From Sphaerolaimus hirsutus (taxonomy: Eukaryota; Nematoda; Chromadorea; Monhysterida; Sphaerolaimidae): a DNA stretch of 64,000 nt. Below the pieces are notes generated by a model. That model was not told the DNA's origin and did not search any database. It worked only from the letters and a program-made list of their open reading frames with translations. Positions 9,278 to 19,400 of this stretch are shown piece by piece. Every line of letters starts with the position of its first letter. The first letter of the stretch is position 1. The translations under genes and the position numbers were made by a program. The stretch is taken from contig OZ038452.1 in NCBI GenBank assembly GCA_964036195.1, positions 14,688,704 through 14,752,703 of the forward strand, read 5' to 3'.

Positions 9278-12200
9278 GTGGGAGGCAGCGTTCATTTTAC
9301 ATGTTGGATGGAAAGGAGACATGGAAGAAACCACCTCCGGCAGTAGAACCGTCTACGCTCCCGACTGACCACTTCAGCAGCTACTACCCCTTGAACAAAT
9401 TCGTGGCATGCCGCCCGCAACAGCTGGATGAAGACTACGCGTCCCCGTCGATGTTCACAGCTAGAGAGGGGCTGACCTCTGGCAGCGATCCTGAAAACGA
9501 TTACTGCTGCTCAGGTGCCAGTCCCAGACCCTGTAAAATGCCATGTAAAATGTAAAATGTCATGCAAAGTGTCGAAAGTCATGTAAAATTCCCGGTAAAA
9601 TGGCAAAAGTGCGTTGAAATTGAAAACTTTACTTCTACTTTACGCATTTTCTCGATAGGGCCATCCAACAAGCTATACACGAAGTGAGGAAACTTTCCTA
9701 TGAAAATACTCACTAAATTCTAACTTGGGGGGTTGTGGCGACATAAACACCTTCCCGATCAAGTCCGGCCCCCTATTTTTATTTTCACTTCACATGCCCT
9801 ATCTCTGGTTGTAGGAGGGGTGGAAAGCTAATACTTGTGGCGTACGGTATATAGGTGCAACGCCCCACTACCCCTCATGAATAAATGGGGCAGCGGCGAC
9901 TCACTATAGAGGGGGTCGCCGTATATGTGATAAAATTTCGCAGCGTTTTCACTGTCCCACACAGGTCCAGCCCCCAGTATATTTCTTACGTTACGGCTTG
10001 AAAAAGGGGCGTCAGGCGCCAATAACGCCACAGGAAATAGGTGCCACGGCGCGGCACCACTTGGCTATCTCAAATGGCGCCAGTGCCATGGCGCCATTCC
10101 GTCACTAACATTCCACAAACACCCACCCCTTAAGCAGCAGAGGAGAAAAAGAACTTTTGCAAATTTTAAAATGCATTTTTTGCTTTTATTTTTTTACACA
10201 CTTCACACGCTGGTTTATGATGCTTTTAAGAGGGGGGTGTAAGGGTCCAAGCTGCGTAAAAAAAGTTACCTCAAAAACGCCTCCATTAGAAAATTTACTT
10301 GGGGTGAACTTTATGATGTCAAAATTACGCCATCACAGGAACAAAAATTGTCAAAACTTTCAATTTTATATTAACCCCAAGTAAATTTTCTAATGGAGGC
10401 ATTTTTGGGGTATAGTTCTTTACGCAACTTGACACCTTAAACATTCCTCTATAAAACACCCTAAACCAGCGTGTCAAGTTTGTCACAAAATATAAGCGAA
10501 AAGTGCCTTTTAAAATTTAGTGTTTGGGATAAGGAATAAATATTGAGGTGTCGGGATTAGTGATGGAATAGCACCATGGCACTGGCACCATTTGATAAGG
10601 TCATTAGCGCTTAGCGTCTCTTTTATGTGACATTATTGGCGCCTAACGCCCCTTTTTCAAGCCTTAGTGTAAGAAATAAACTGGGGGCCGGACCTGTGCG
10701 GGACAGTGAAAACGCCGCAAATTTTTTTCACATATACGGCGACCCACTGTATAGTGAGTCGCCGCTGCCCCATTTATTCATGAGGGGTAGTGGGGGGTTG
10801 CACCTATATACGCCACAAGTATTAGCTTTCCACCCCTCCCACAACTGGAGATAGGGCATGCGAAGTGAAAATAAAAAAAGGGGGCCGGACTTGATCGGGA
10901 AGGTGTTTAGAACTTTCACGCAATCAGAAACATCATGGCGTATTTTGCCTTTGGCGCTAGTGCCATTGCGATGCTTAATCACTAACTATTTACTACCACT
11001 CGTAGATCTCACCGCAGCTCCAGACAATCCGGTTATCATAAGCGATCTGTCTGACGGCGACAAAGGGCCGCCAGCGACGACGCAAGCCGAGGACACATCT
11101 CTGCGAACGACGATTCACAAGGAAATTTGCAACGCCGCGGTGCAATTTCTACCTGTAAAACAGATCAGACGAGTGAAATCACATTCAGCGACCATTTTCA
11201 GTGCGCCTGCGACTGGCAGTCGTCGCTGCGAGGCGCCCTGCACGCTAGAGCGGCCAGTAACTGCAGCTCGCTGCTCGACGCGTACGTGCCGTGCGACATA
11301 GACCAGGTGCCGGTTACGCAAGTGGAGAAGTGTAAAGTAAAATAGCAAAAGCGAAGTAAAGTGGCAAGTAAATTGGCAAAAGTGAACAAAAGTAATTTCT
11401 CTTCACTTTTGCCATTTTACTTTTCACTTCTCCACTTGCGGAACTGGCCCCAGCAGCACTCGCGTGGCACAAAGTCTCCAAATGGGCGGCACGACCGCAG
11501 CGCCGACTCGCAGCGCGATTCGAGCAGAAAGGAAGTGCTAGGTGTCGATTCGGCGCGGTCATTTCATCCGCGCCTACGACGTTCGATGATAAATGACACA
11601 ACCACGGTTGGTCGATTGTATTCGATGTTGGTGCGCTCGGGACGTAATCTAGCGATGGAAAGCGACGGATAGAATTTACGACGGCACTGGCGCCAGTTGC
11701 CATCACCGCGCAATGGCCCTTGGTGCTCTCTTCTGAAGTAGTTTCTGCCGTCATACTTATGAGTCATGACCAATTACCATTGACGCCGTATTGGTGCTCT
11801 GGAACAGCACTTTTTTATGACGCATCACCGTCACTAGCCGTCACAATTTCCACATACCAAGCCATGATATTTCGCACGCAGCAACTGGCAACGGTTGAGG
11901 AACGCGATTCGGATAGCGCACACTCTGCATCTGCGGTCGACTCGTGTGGAAAGGACACGATGGTCGACTCCCGTGGATCGACGACCGCGAGCGGGTCTTC
12001 ATCGACCGCCGGATTGCACAGGATGCACTACGGCGGCACCGCGCTGCTGACTCGCTGCAGCAGCCAGCCATCCTTCGTGGTCGACCCCCGCTGGCCGGCG
12101 CTCAGTCACGAGCCGGTCGTGTTCGTGTGCGGTTGGCAGACGGTATGGTTTTGTTCACCTACCGTATTTCCTTGAACTAATCCCTCTACGGAATACCCGC

Positions 12201-12547
12201 AGGTCTAAGCGACCTGCGGAAATTATTAACCCCCTTCGAATTAACCCCCTCAATATTTGCTGTCGAAACAATAAATAAATATACCGCATGTCCTCGGATA
12301 AGTCCCCCTCGAACTACCCCTCGAAAAACTGCCCCTCAAATAACACCCCTTATTAGCTGACAGAGGAAAAACCAACTCCCCCCTCGAAAAACTCTCCCCA
12401 CTTTGATCGGTGGGAAAGACGTCCGATGCATATAAAACGTTTTATGTGTAGGTGGAATGTGCCCTGGCGGCCATCTTGTTGCTGGCAGTGCTATCCATGC
12501 ACACGCTCGCGTACGTGGCGGCACAGGGGCGCCGTGACGACGCGTGA
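9278..12547 (+). CDS. Gene B: unrecognised protein with one C-terminal membrane segment (6 exons)
   Basis: Exons: 9278-9514, 11006-11154 (or 11139), 11202-11306, 11454-11534, 11882-12142, 12452-12547 with a TGA stop. With ATG at 9301 the open frame is 301 codons and all phases match. The ATG lies 23 nt after a CACTTGCAG acceptor, which could be a spliced-leader site or an internal splice site. The first exon encodes an acidic/Pro-rich stretch (TLPTDHFSSYYPLNKF) and the second an Asp-rich stretch. The third encodes a Cys/Trp module (CACDWQSS, NCSSLL, YVPCDID) and the fifth a Ser/Thr-rich segment. The last is a membrane helix, ECALAAILLLAVLS, followed by RRDDA. No signal peptide is seen, so a tail-anchored or partial type I protein is possible. 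I do not recognise the family. The intron at 11307-11453 is an introner. Confidence 0.65.
9515..11005 (+). mobile_element. Gene B intron beginning with an introner end and carrying a ~1.2-kb fold-back element
   Basis: The intron opens at CAG|GTGCCAGTCCCAGACCCTG, the introner 5' end, but the matching 3' end is absent and the acceptor is CTCGTAG. About 9740-10050 and 10600-10910 are long inverted arms (shared GGGGCCGGACTTGATCGGGA and GCAGCGGCGACTCACTATA). A second inner inverted pair lies at about 10262-10312 and 10372-10420 (CTCCATTAGAAAATTTACTT). The structure is a nested fold-back inserted into or beside an old introner. Confidence 0.65.
11202..11306 (+). CDS. Gene B exon 3, Cys/Trp-containing module
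   Basis: 35 codons in phase 0 after ATTTTCAG, with five Cys (CACDW..., ...NCSS..., ...YVPCDID). It ends at CAG, where the introner at 11307 begins. Spacing faintly recalls a leucine-rich-repeat C-terminal cap, but no leucine-rich repeats are visible, so I do not assign it. Confidence 0.65.
11307..11453 (+). mobile_element. Second introner-like hairpin, a complete 147-nt intron of gene B
   Basis: It begins GTGCCGGTTACGCAAGTGG and ends CCACTTGCGGAACTGGCCCCAG in overlapping blocks, a near-perfect inverted repeat with a palindromic GTAAAGTAAAAT-type interior. The interior differs from the 1003-1179 family but the ends match it: GTGCC(A/G)GT at the donor, ACTGGCCCCAG at the acceptor, CAG on both flanks. 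Excision joins CAG|CAG in phase 0 and restores the frame into QHSRGTKSPNGRHD. Confidence 0.8.
11882..12142 (+). CDS. Gene B exon 5, Ser/Thr-rich domain
   Basis: 87 codons after CGCACGCAG, phase 0 at both ends, rich in Ser, Thr, Asp and Gly (VEERDSDSAHS, STTASGSSSTAG) and ending FVCGWQT before ACG|GTATGG. The other open frames here have worse composition and do not join the membrane exon. Confidence 0.6.
12143..12451 (+). other. Gene B last intron with a degraded CCTCGAA-family MITE
   Basis: From about 12159 the intron contains CTACCGTATTTCCTTGAA followed by several CCCCCTCGAATTAACCCCC-type blocks. This is a decayed copy of the family seen intact at 8177-8602. It ends TTTATGTGTAG. Confidence 0.5.
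12452..12547 (+). CDS. Gene B terminal exon with membrane helix
   Basis: 31 codons plus TGA. A hydrophobic run of about 20 residues (CALAAILLLAVLSMHTLAYV) is followed by AAQGRRDDA and stop. The short, charged tail fits a single-span protein anchored at its C-terminus. Confidence 0.65.
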   Translation: MECALAAILLLAVLSMHTLAYVAAQGRRDDA

Positions 12548-15500
12548 CTGAGGTCCGTGCAGCTTGCACAGATAATTCGAATCTGAAGTTGGAATGCTGC
12601 GAATTATCTGTGATATAATGGCATGATAAATAGGTAGTATGAACAAATGAGGGTGTGTTGCGTCAAAGTCGAAACATGAATAAACGGTTGAAATTGCCAT
12701 TTTATATGACTAGTGTGCGTGACGCTCATCTGAGCCGCTGAACCGCGCGCCTGAGGAACTGGTGGATAGTGCCGAGAACGAGGATGAAACCCGACCGCCG
12801 CTCACTGCCGCTCGGTTGAATCTCGTTTCTGCCCACTCATGCAAGGCCGCTCACCGCTCACGTGCACTCACCGAGCCACTCGCTAGCAAGTGCGAGGGTC
12901 TCGGAAAAACTGAGCACAGTGACTTGCCGCTCAGAGTCTGATATGGCAAAGTCACTGTCAGGCCGCTCAATTTCCTGGCGAGTGGAAATTGAGTGCCGTG
13001 AGCGGTCGAATGGCCGCAGGAGTGGAACTGTTGACTTGAGTTGGGCTGATCTTCCGAATAATAGTAATCGACACTTTTTCAATTCCACTTCATTCTCAAA
13101 TCACGCGAAAGAACAAAATCAAATCCAGACTGAACTGCCGGGTTAAGAATGCGCGGCACCTTAAATACGATTCAAATAGCCTTCGGCGACAAAGAACAGA
13201 CGCGTGCACATGCGGAAATATCAACCCGATGCATGAGAAAAGTCGATATGAGAAAACGGGGCGGTCCCCCTTGGCGTACCGCCAACACTAGCAGTCAGCA
13301 CATGATATATATGTTTTTAATGTCATACACCCTATATGCCTAGTGCAAATCCCGAAATAGGTAAGTCCTTTCCGTAATTAATTGCCCTTTCCACTTGAAC
13401 GCGCCCTCTTCACAGCATACAATAGGATATTTTATATTAATGTTGAGAAATGCCCTGATGGTTGGAGAATTATCAAAGTTACCATTGTGCTTATTTTAGC
13501 TTTCCCAGATATTTTAAACAAATACAGCATTATGCTTTAGTAAAATATGCAAAAAAATTGGAAATGTAATCAAATTTTCACCACACATTCCAAAACTATT
13601 TACTAAATCAGTATTGTAACAACTCAGCATGAGTGCACTCACATATTCATTTTACAATATCACCTGGGAGATTGTTTTCACTATTTCATGGCATTTTTGG
13701 TGTCTCAGCTTCCCTTTGTGAGGCAGGGGATTGCGTCCTATACTGTAGCTTGAAAATAACATTCATGCAAAATAAAAGTTGCACAGAAATGCATAAATCC
13801 AAATGTGCTAAGATTGTGATGTGATAACTAGTTCAAGGAATTAGTTATTTGGCAATGTTTTCGTGTTTGTTTTGTGTGCTGGCAAGGTATTACTATGCCC
13901 CCAATATATCTTATGTTCTTACTTACACCAACATCTTTTTCTACAAAAAGCATGAAGTGTCAAGTAGTCTAGCAGATGTCAAAGTAATATTTTACACAAT
14001 CGCCAAGAAACCCCGTAGAACAATTGCACTCGCAAAAAGAATAATGTACATTCATAACAGTGTGGGAAAGCCAGAAATTGTGACAAAATGATGATCGGCG
14101 AAACAAGTTTTCCCTCGGCTGCAGCTGCAGCAAAGCGGCGAACATGGGCCAAAAATGTTGATTAATGAGTAATCTCGAAATGACATTGATAGAGCCCCAT
14201 GTGATTGAAACTAGATGAATGATGGATGTCGTAGCATTTCTTCATTTTTTACATGTAAACGTACTCATCCATTGTTCATGGATCAGCAGTCAACTAGGTA
14301 GTGATGGAATGGCGCCATGGCGCTGGCACCATTCAATGGCGCCAAAGGATGCTTGGCGCCCTTTTCGCTGGCGCAATTTTTTTGAATCGCCATTGGCGCC
14401 TGGCGACATTTTTTCCTTTGCGATGCCTTTTCCATCACTACAGTCAACACAACTACGGCATTAAGCAGTACATGCGTTCGTCGGGCCGAGCGTAACTAGC
14501 CAGGCCGCAATGTCCGCGCGACTAATTGACGCAGCTAATATCACGCGCAAGTGAAAACCGGTAGCGAGTTTACACCGACGCGTGCGCAATTACCGAAATG
14601 AGTAGGCGACGCCTGAATGGACAATCCGATGAGCGACCAATGCGCGTTGTGCTCAGTGTTTACTTAAAAAAGTTAAGCACAGGTAATTGAACGTCATCAA
14701 GGAAGATATTTGGATGCGACGTCGGCGCGCAAATGTGCATTAAATGCGAGTTCAACGGTCTCTTCATATGTTGTTCATTTCGCATTTGCTTCCAGTTTGG
14801 AGTCGACACTTTGACACTCGACCTTCGAACGTTTAGTTTGCATTTGAGTTTTAAAAAGCTTCGAAAACACCATGCTTCGAGACAAAGGCTACTTCATGGC
14901 TCGGAAAACCAGCACAGTTATGAGCTTGCAGTTGATTTATGCACGTATTTGACAAATGCGAGATAAGCCATTTAGATTTTTACCAGCGATCCTGTGTTTC
15001 CATAGTCCAAATTCAGAAACAGTACATGAGGCGTCTAATTCTAAAAGTCGACAAGTCCACAAAATGCGATTTTGAGTAAATCGCATTTTACGTTTCAGAC
15101 CCAATTCCAAGCCCGTGGTGAGTGTCGAATTTGGCTCTCTCATGCTTTCCATTAAGTTCCATATGTTGACAAAAAATAGTCAAATTTTCAGTCCCAGCTC
15201 TCAACCTATATGTGAAAAATGGGGTGTCCATAAAATTCCATTCGGTCAGAGCAAAACTGTTTTGGGGAGGGAATTGGACTTGTCGACTTCTTGCACGCGA
15301 GAAACTTTTTGTTCCCGGCGACGACGACGACGCTGCCTTATGGGAAATTTATGGACTTGTTGACTTTTAGAAATCGGTGTCCACAGTGGACTGAACATAT
15401 TTCTTGCGTTTTTTCCCATAAAAAAGGATGCGAAGGATGGACTTGTCGACTTTTAGCCCAAAACTAGGTGGACTTGTCGGCTTCTTGCCCAAATTTTTGG

Positions 15501-16246
15501 CATTTTTTTCCCAAAAAAGTCAAATTTGGCACTATGCCATATGGGAATGTGAGGTCAAAAAATGTAGGGAAAATTATGAAAAATGTGCGGGAGTAGCCCC
15601 AGATGACGTTTCCGGGGCTAACTCGAAATTTTTATATTTTGGACTTATCGACTTTTAGAATTGGACGCATCAAATATAGTCAGCTTCGTCGACTCAGTAT
15701 CGAGCGCCTGCTGCCGCTTTACGTGGTAATTGCTACTGTAAATTTGTATCGTTCAAACACACTGTCTCGATACGGAAAAGGCATGCATGAATGCGTCAGA
15801 CCTAAAATTTTTCGTATCCCCGCGTGGCCTAATTGTGCAATTTCCTATTTAAATAGAAACAAATGTGTCCGATTTTTACAACGGCTTGAGTCGAACGAAT
15901 CTCTGAACAATAGTGTCGCACATTCCGCGAGCGACATGCTGTATGACCATTTCGGTAAATGCACAGCGTTCCGACCACTTGTAGTCTTGTATTACACAAT
16001 CGCTTGGTCATATCAATTGTCGAGCCCGTTCAGCATAACTTTTTTCATTAATTCATTTACCTGTGATGCGGTCAAGATGATAATTTATTTTGACATTTAC
16101 ACAGCAAAGTCCACAATAGGCAGCAACTCCCTCGTGCTAAGGTGCATAAATTCAGTCCACACATAATTCAGGTGCGGTCAATTCCTACTGGGCAACTAAA
16201 CGTGGGTCGTTAACTCTAAACAGCCACGTGCATCACCCTCGACGAC
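12548..16246. other. Gap between genes B and C: no supported gene
   Basis: About 12740-13070 is GC-richer with CCGCTCA-type inverted blocks (GTGAGCGG / CCGCTCAC) but has no convincing frame. About 13350-14090 is AT-rich and unique-looking; an 80-codon plus frame at 13849-14091 has no homology I recognise. About 14300-14442 is the GGCGCCATGGCGCC element, and 15028-15671 is a MITE. The last 575 bases, possible gene C promoter, have no recognisable motif. Confidence 0.5.
15028..15671. mobile_element. MITE, GAGGCGTCTAATTCTAAAAG family (copy 1)
   Basis: The left end is GAGGCGTCTAATTCTAAAAG continuing into TCGACAAGTCCA. The right end is ACTTATCGACTTTTAGAATT then GGACGCATCA. Interiors align with 28191-28802 and 49573-50214. 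This copy is the most diverged at its right end. Confidence 0.7.
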
Positions 16247-16405
16247 ATGCTGCTGGTGGCGTTTGTGTTGTGCGTGTTGCCGCTGGCTTCGTGCGTGCCG
16301 GTCGACAACGCGGTGATCAACGACCCCGAAATTAGCTGCCTGGCTACCAGCATAGCCATAGGCGTCGACTCGCGCAATCCCTGGGAAGGCCATCTCTATG
16401 TCAAG
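16247..16405 (+). CDS. Gene C exon 1: signal peptide and start of ZP domain
   Basis: 53 codons, phase 0, donor AAG|GTGTGC. It carries the hydrophobic leader ending ASC, then VPVDNAVINDPEISC and NPWEGHLYVK, the typical opening of nematode cuticlins. Confidence 0.9.
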
Positions 16406-19400
16406 GTGTGCTCAATAGACAGTGGCTCAGTTGTGTATCGAAAACATCGGCTCAGTCAAGTGACATTTCACACAAATATTCAAATTCCCAATTTTAATGC
16501 TAGCCTGAAAGTGCGAAGGGTGATCGTTTCCGAACTCAACACCGATCGCAGAACCACTTCTTCGAGGAGGGCTGCCGGGTGACGGGCAGCGGGGCGTCGG
16601 CGCGCGCCGACATCGACCTGCCCTTCGACTCGTGCTCGGTGACGCGCACGCGCTCGCTCAACCCCAGAGGCATTTTCGTCACCGCCACCGTAGTCATGAA
16701 CTTCCACCCCTACTTCCTGACCAAGGCCCGTCGAGGCTCTTAGCACCTTTACCCATATAGTCCATCATGCTCTGTGTATTTATTTTTACATATTTACTGT
16801 TTTTACATATTTACATAGAATTTGGTGTCAGAGTGTTACCTAATTGTGAGGCTGTAGTCTAAAATCACAAACACAAGTTTCCAACGTAAATAGCATGGCT
16901 TAGTTTATGTGATGTAGAACAGTAGCCAGTGTTCGGTTTTCACCCAAATCTACTAATCGAATGAAACTATGTCCATTCAAACTTGTAAAAAATGTCACAG
17001 CGGCGCTCACTCTAAATAACAGGTCGACCGGGCGTACACGGTGCAGTGCTTCTACATGGAAGCGGACAAGACGGTGAGCACCGAGATCGAAGTGAGCATG
17101 ATCACCACCGACTTCAGGACGCAGTTCGTGCCCATGCCCGTGTGCCGCTACGAGATCAGAGAGAGCGATGCTGAGAACGCGCCGCAGGTCGCCTACGCGC
17201 TCATCGGCCAGTCCGTCTATCACAAGTGGATCTGCGACACCGAGACAAGTGCTACTATTTATTTTTTTAACACTTTTATCACTGTTTTCAAGAAGATATG
17301 TGAGAGTGCAGCAAGTTAACGGTGACAATTAGATCATGATATAATATACTGAGAGAGAATTGACTGAATAACGCAAGAAGTTCACAATGTGCGGCAATTG
17401 CACTGCATATCCAGAATTCCGATATATACCATCTGTATTACGGTAGAACCAATACCTAAGTGTGTACATCAACTGTGGTAATCACCCGGACCAGATTTAA
17501 TTCGCCCTACAGATTTTGTAGTATAGGGCATACGCACGATAGATTTTCGACCTTCCGCCAGGTCGGCGCACACGCACCGAGAGCAATGCAGTTCGTGAAA
17601 AAAGGGAAAGTTTACAGCACGTCGCCGATATTGCAATATGACGCGTTTTACTTGTCGAGACATGAGGGCAGTGGAAAAAAAGGAATGCATGCACGAGCAT
17701 ACAAAATCGCGAGTTATGCGAGTAGCCCGCCCGACAAAATAAAAAGAAAAACGAGTTGGCCGACGGCCAAAAAATGACGACATCGTTATTTCCGGGCCAA
17801 AATCTAGTAAAGCCCAAAAGTAAAACGCGTCATATCGCAATATCGGCGACGTCGATGTAAACTTTCCCTTATTTCACGAACTGCATTGCTCTCGGTGCGT
17901 GAGCGTCGACCTGGGGGAACGTTGAAAATCTATCGTGCGTATGCCCTATACTACAAAATCTGTAGGGAGAATTAAATCTGGCGCCAGGCGGGACATGCAC
18001 TCTCAGACATCTTTATTTTTTCCGATCTCACAAAGATGGGTACGTGTACTCATCGTAAATTATAATTTTAATAGATATTTACATATTTTTTTATACCGTG
18101 TCATATTTTTTTGTAGCTAGTGTAGCACTGGTGTGCAGCACCGCTATATCAACCCAATAATGATAGTCCAGTACCAGAAGACTAGGTTGAGACACCCGAA
18201 AGGCTCCAAATTCAGTGAAGACAGGAAAACAGGGATGTACTTCGCATCCACGTACGCACTTTAAAAAGGAAGGGAGTATCGCGAATGGATACCGCAGTGG
18301 TGAATGGATACAATTACCAACTACAAAATGCCTTTCTTGAAGTCTGTATTAATGCCCGTAAACGGTTTTTATACACGTTATGTCTTTCCCACCGATCAGA
18401 GAGGGGAAGGTTTTCGAGGGTTTTTTCTAACCCAGCCAACAGAGGGAGTTATTCAAGGCGGGACTTATTCAAGGCAACACGGTATACACGAATGTGTAGC
18501 CAAGCGGGTGAATCATCAGTGTCCCCTCGTCTCCTTGTATGGGGCCGTTGCGTGCGTGTGTGTGGTGTCGTGTATATCCGTGTGTATCCCCGTGTGCCCG
18601 TCCCGCGCAGTCGACACGTTCTGCATGCGCGTGCACTCGTGCTTCGTGGACGACGGCGCCGGCGACCGGCTCGACCTGCTCGACGAGGCCGGCTGCGCCA
18701 CAGACAAGTCAGTGCAACCAGCGGCTAACTGGATTACATAGTTTGACACACTCTTATCGGCTGAGCTACCAAATAATAATTGGATTGAATGGTGGCGCGC
18801 AAACTGTTATTTACACTACCGAAATTTGGGAAACTTATATACCTACCTGTTTTGCACAGATTTTAGTTTACCAGTGAGTAGTTTTTCAACTACTGATGAG
18901 TTTTTCAAATACTGACCGATTAACGATAGGTAATTCATTCTGGTAAACTCAAAATGCGTTCAAAGCAGGTTGATGAGTTTCCCAACTTTCTGTGGTGTAC
19001 TGGTGTGCGTGGCTGCAATAAGACAACGAATGAAATTCGGATGTAAATAATGAACCGACATGACAGAAATAAATTTCGAGTATTTAAATGCCGCCCCGAA
19101 CCAGCGCAGTTTTTCAGTGAAAACTTCCACCCATAGATACCTGCTCAACAACTTGGACTACCCTACGGACCTGATGGCGGGGCAAGAAGTGCACGTGTTC
19201 AAATACGCCGACCGCGCCGCATTGTACTTCCAATGCCAGATCACCATCCATGTCAAGGTGGGTCACATATTTACCTATTTATATAAATCAAGATTTATAA
19301 ATTGACGGACAAACGCGAGACAAAATTCTCACTGAGCGTATTTTAGCTACTAATTAGCCATGAATTCTTGGGGAGGGTATTCACGAGATATATAGCTTTT

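Noticed and set aside
11841-12071. Minus-strand 76-codon Arg/Ser-rich frame
   Set aside because: It overlaps gene B exon 5, whose plus-strand frame has in-phase splice sites leading to the membrane exon.
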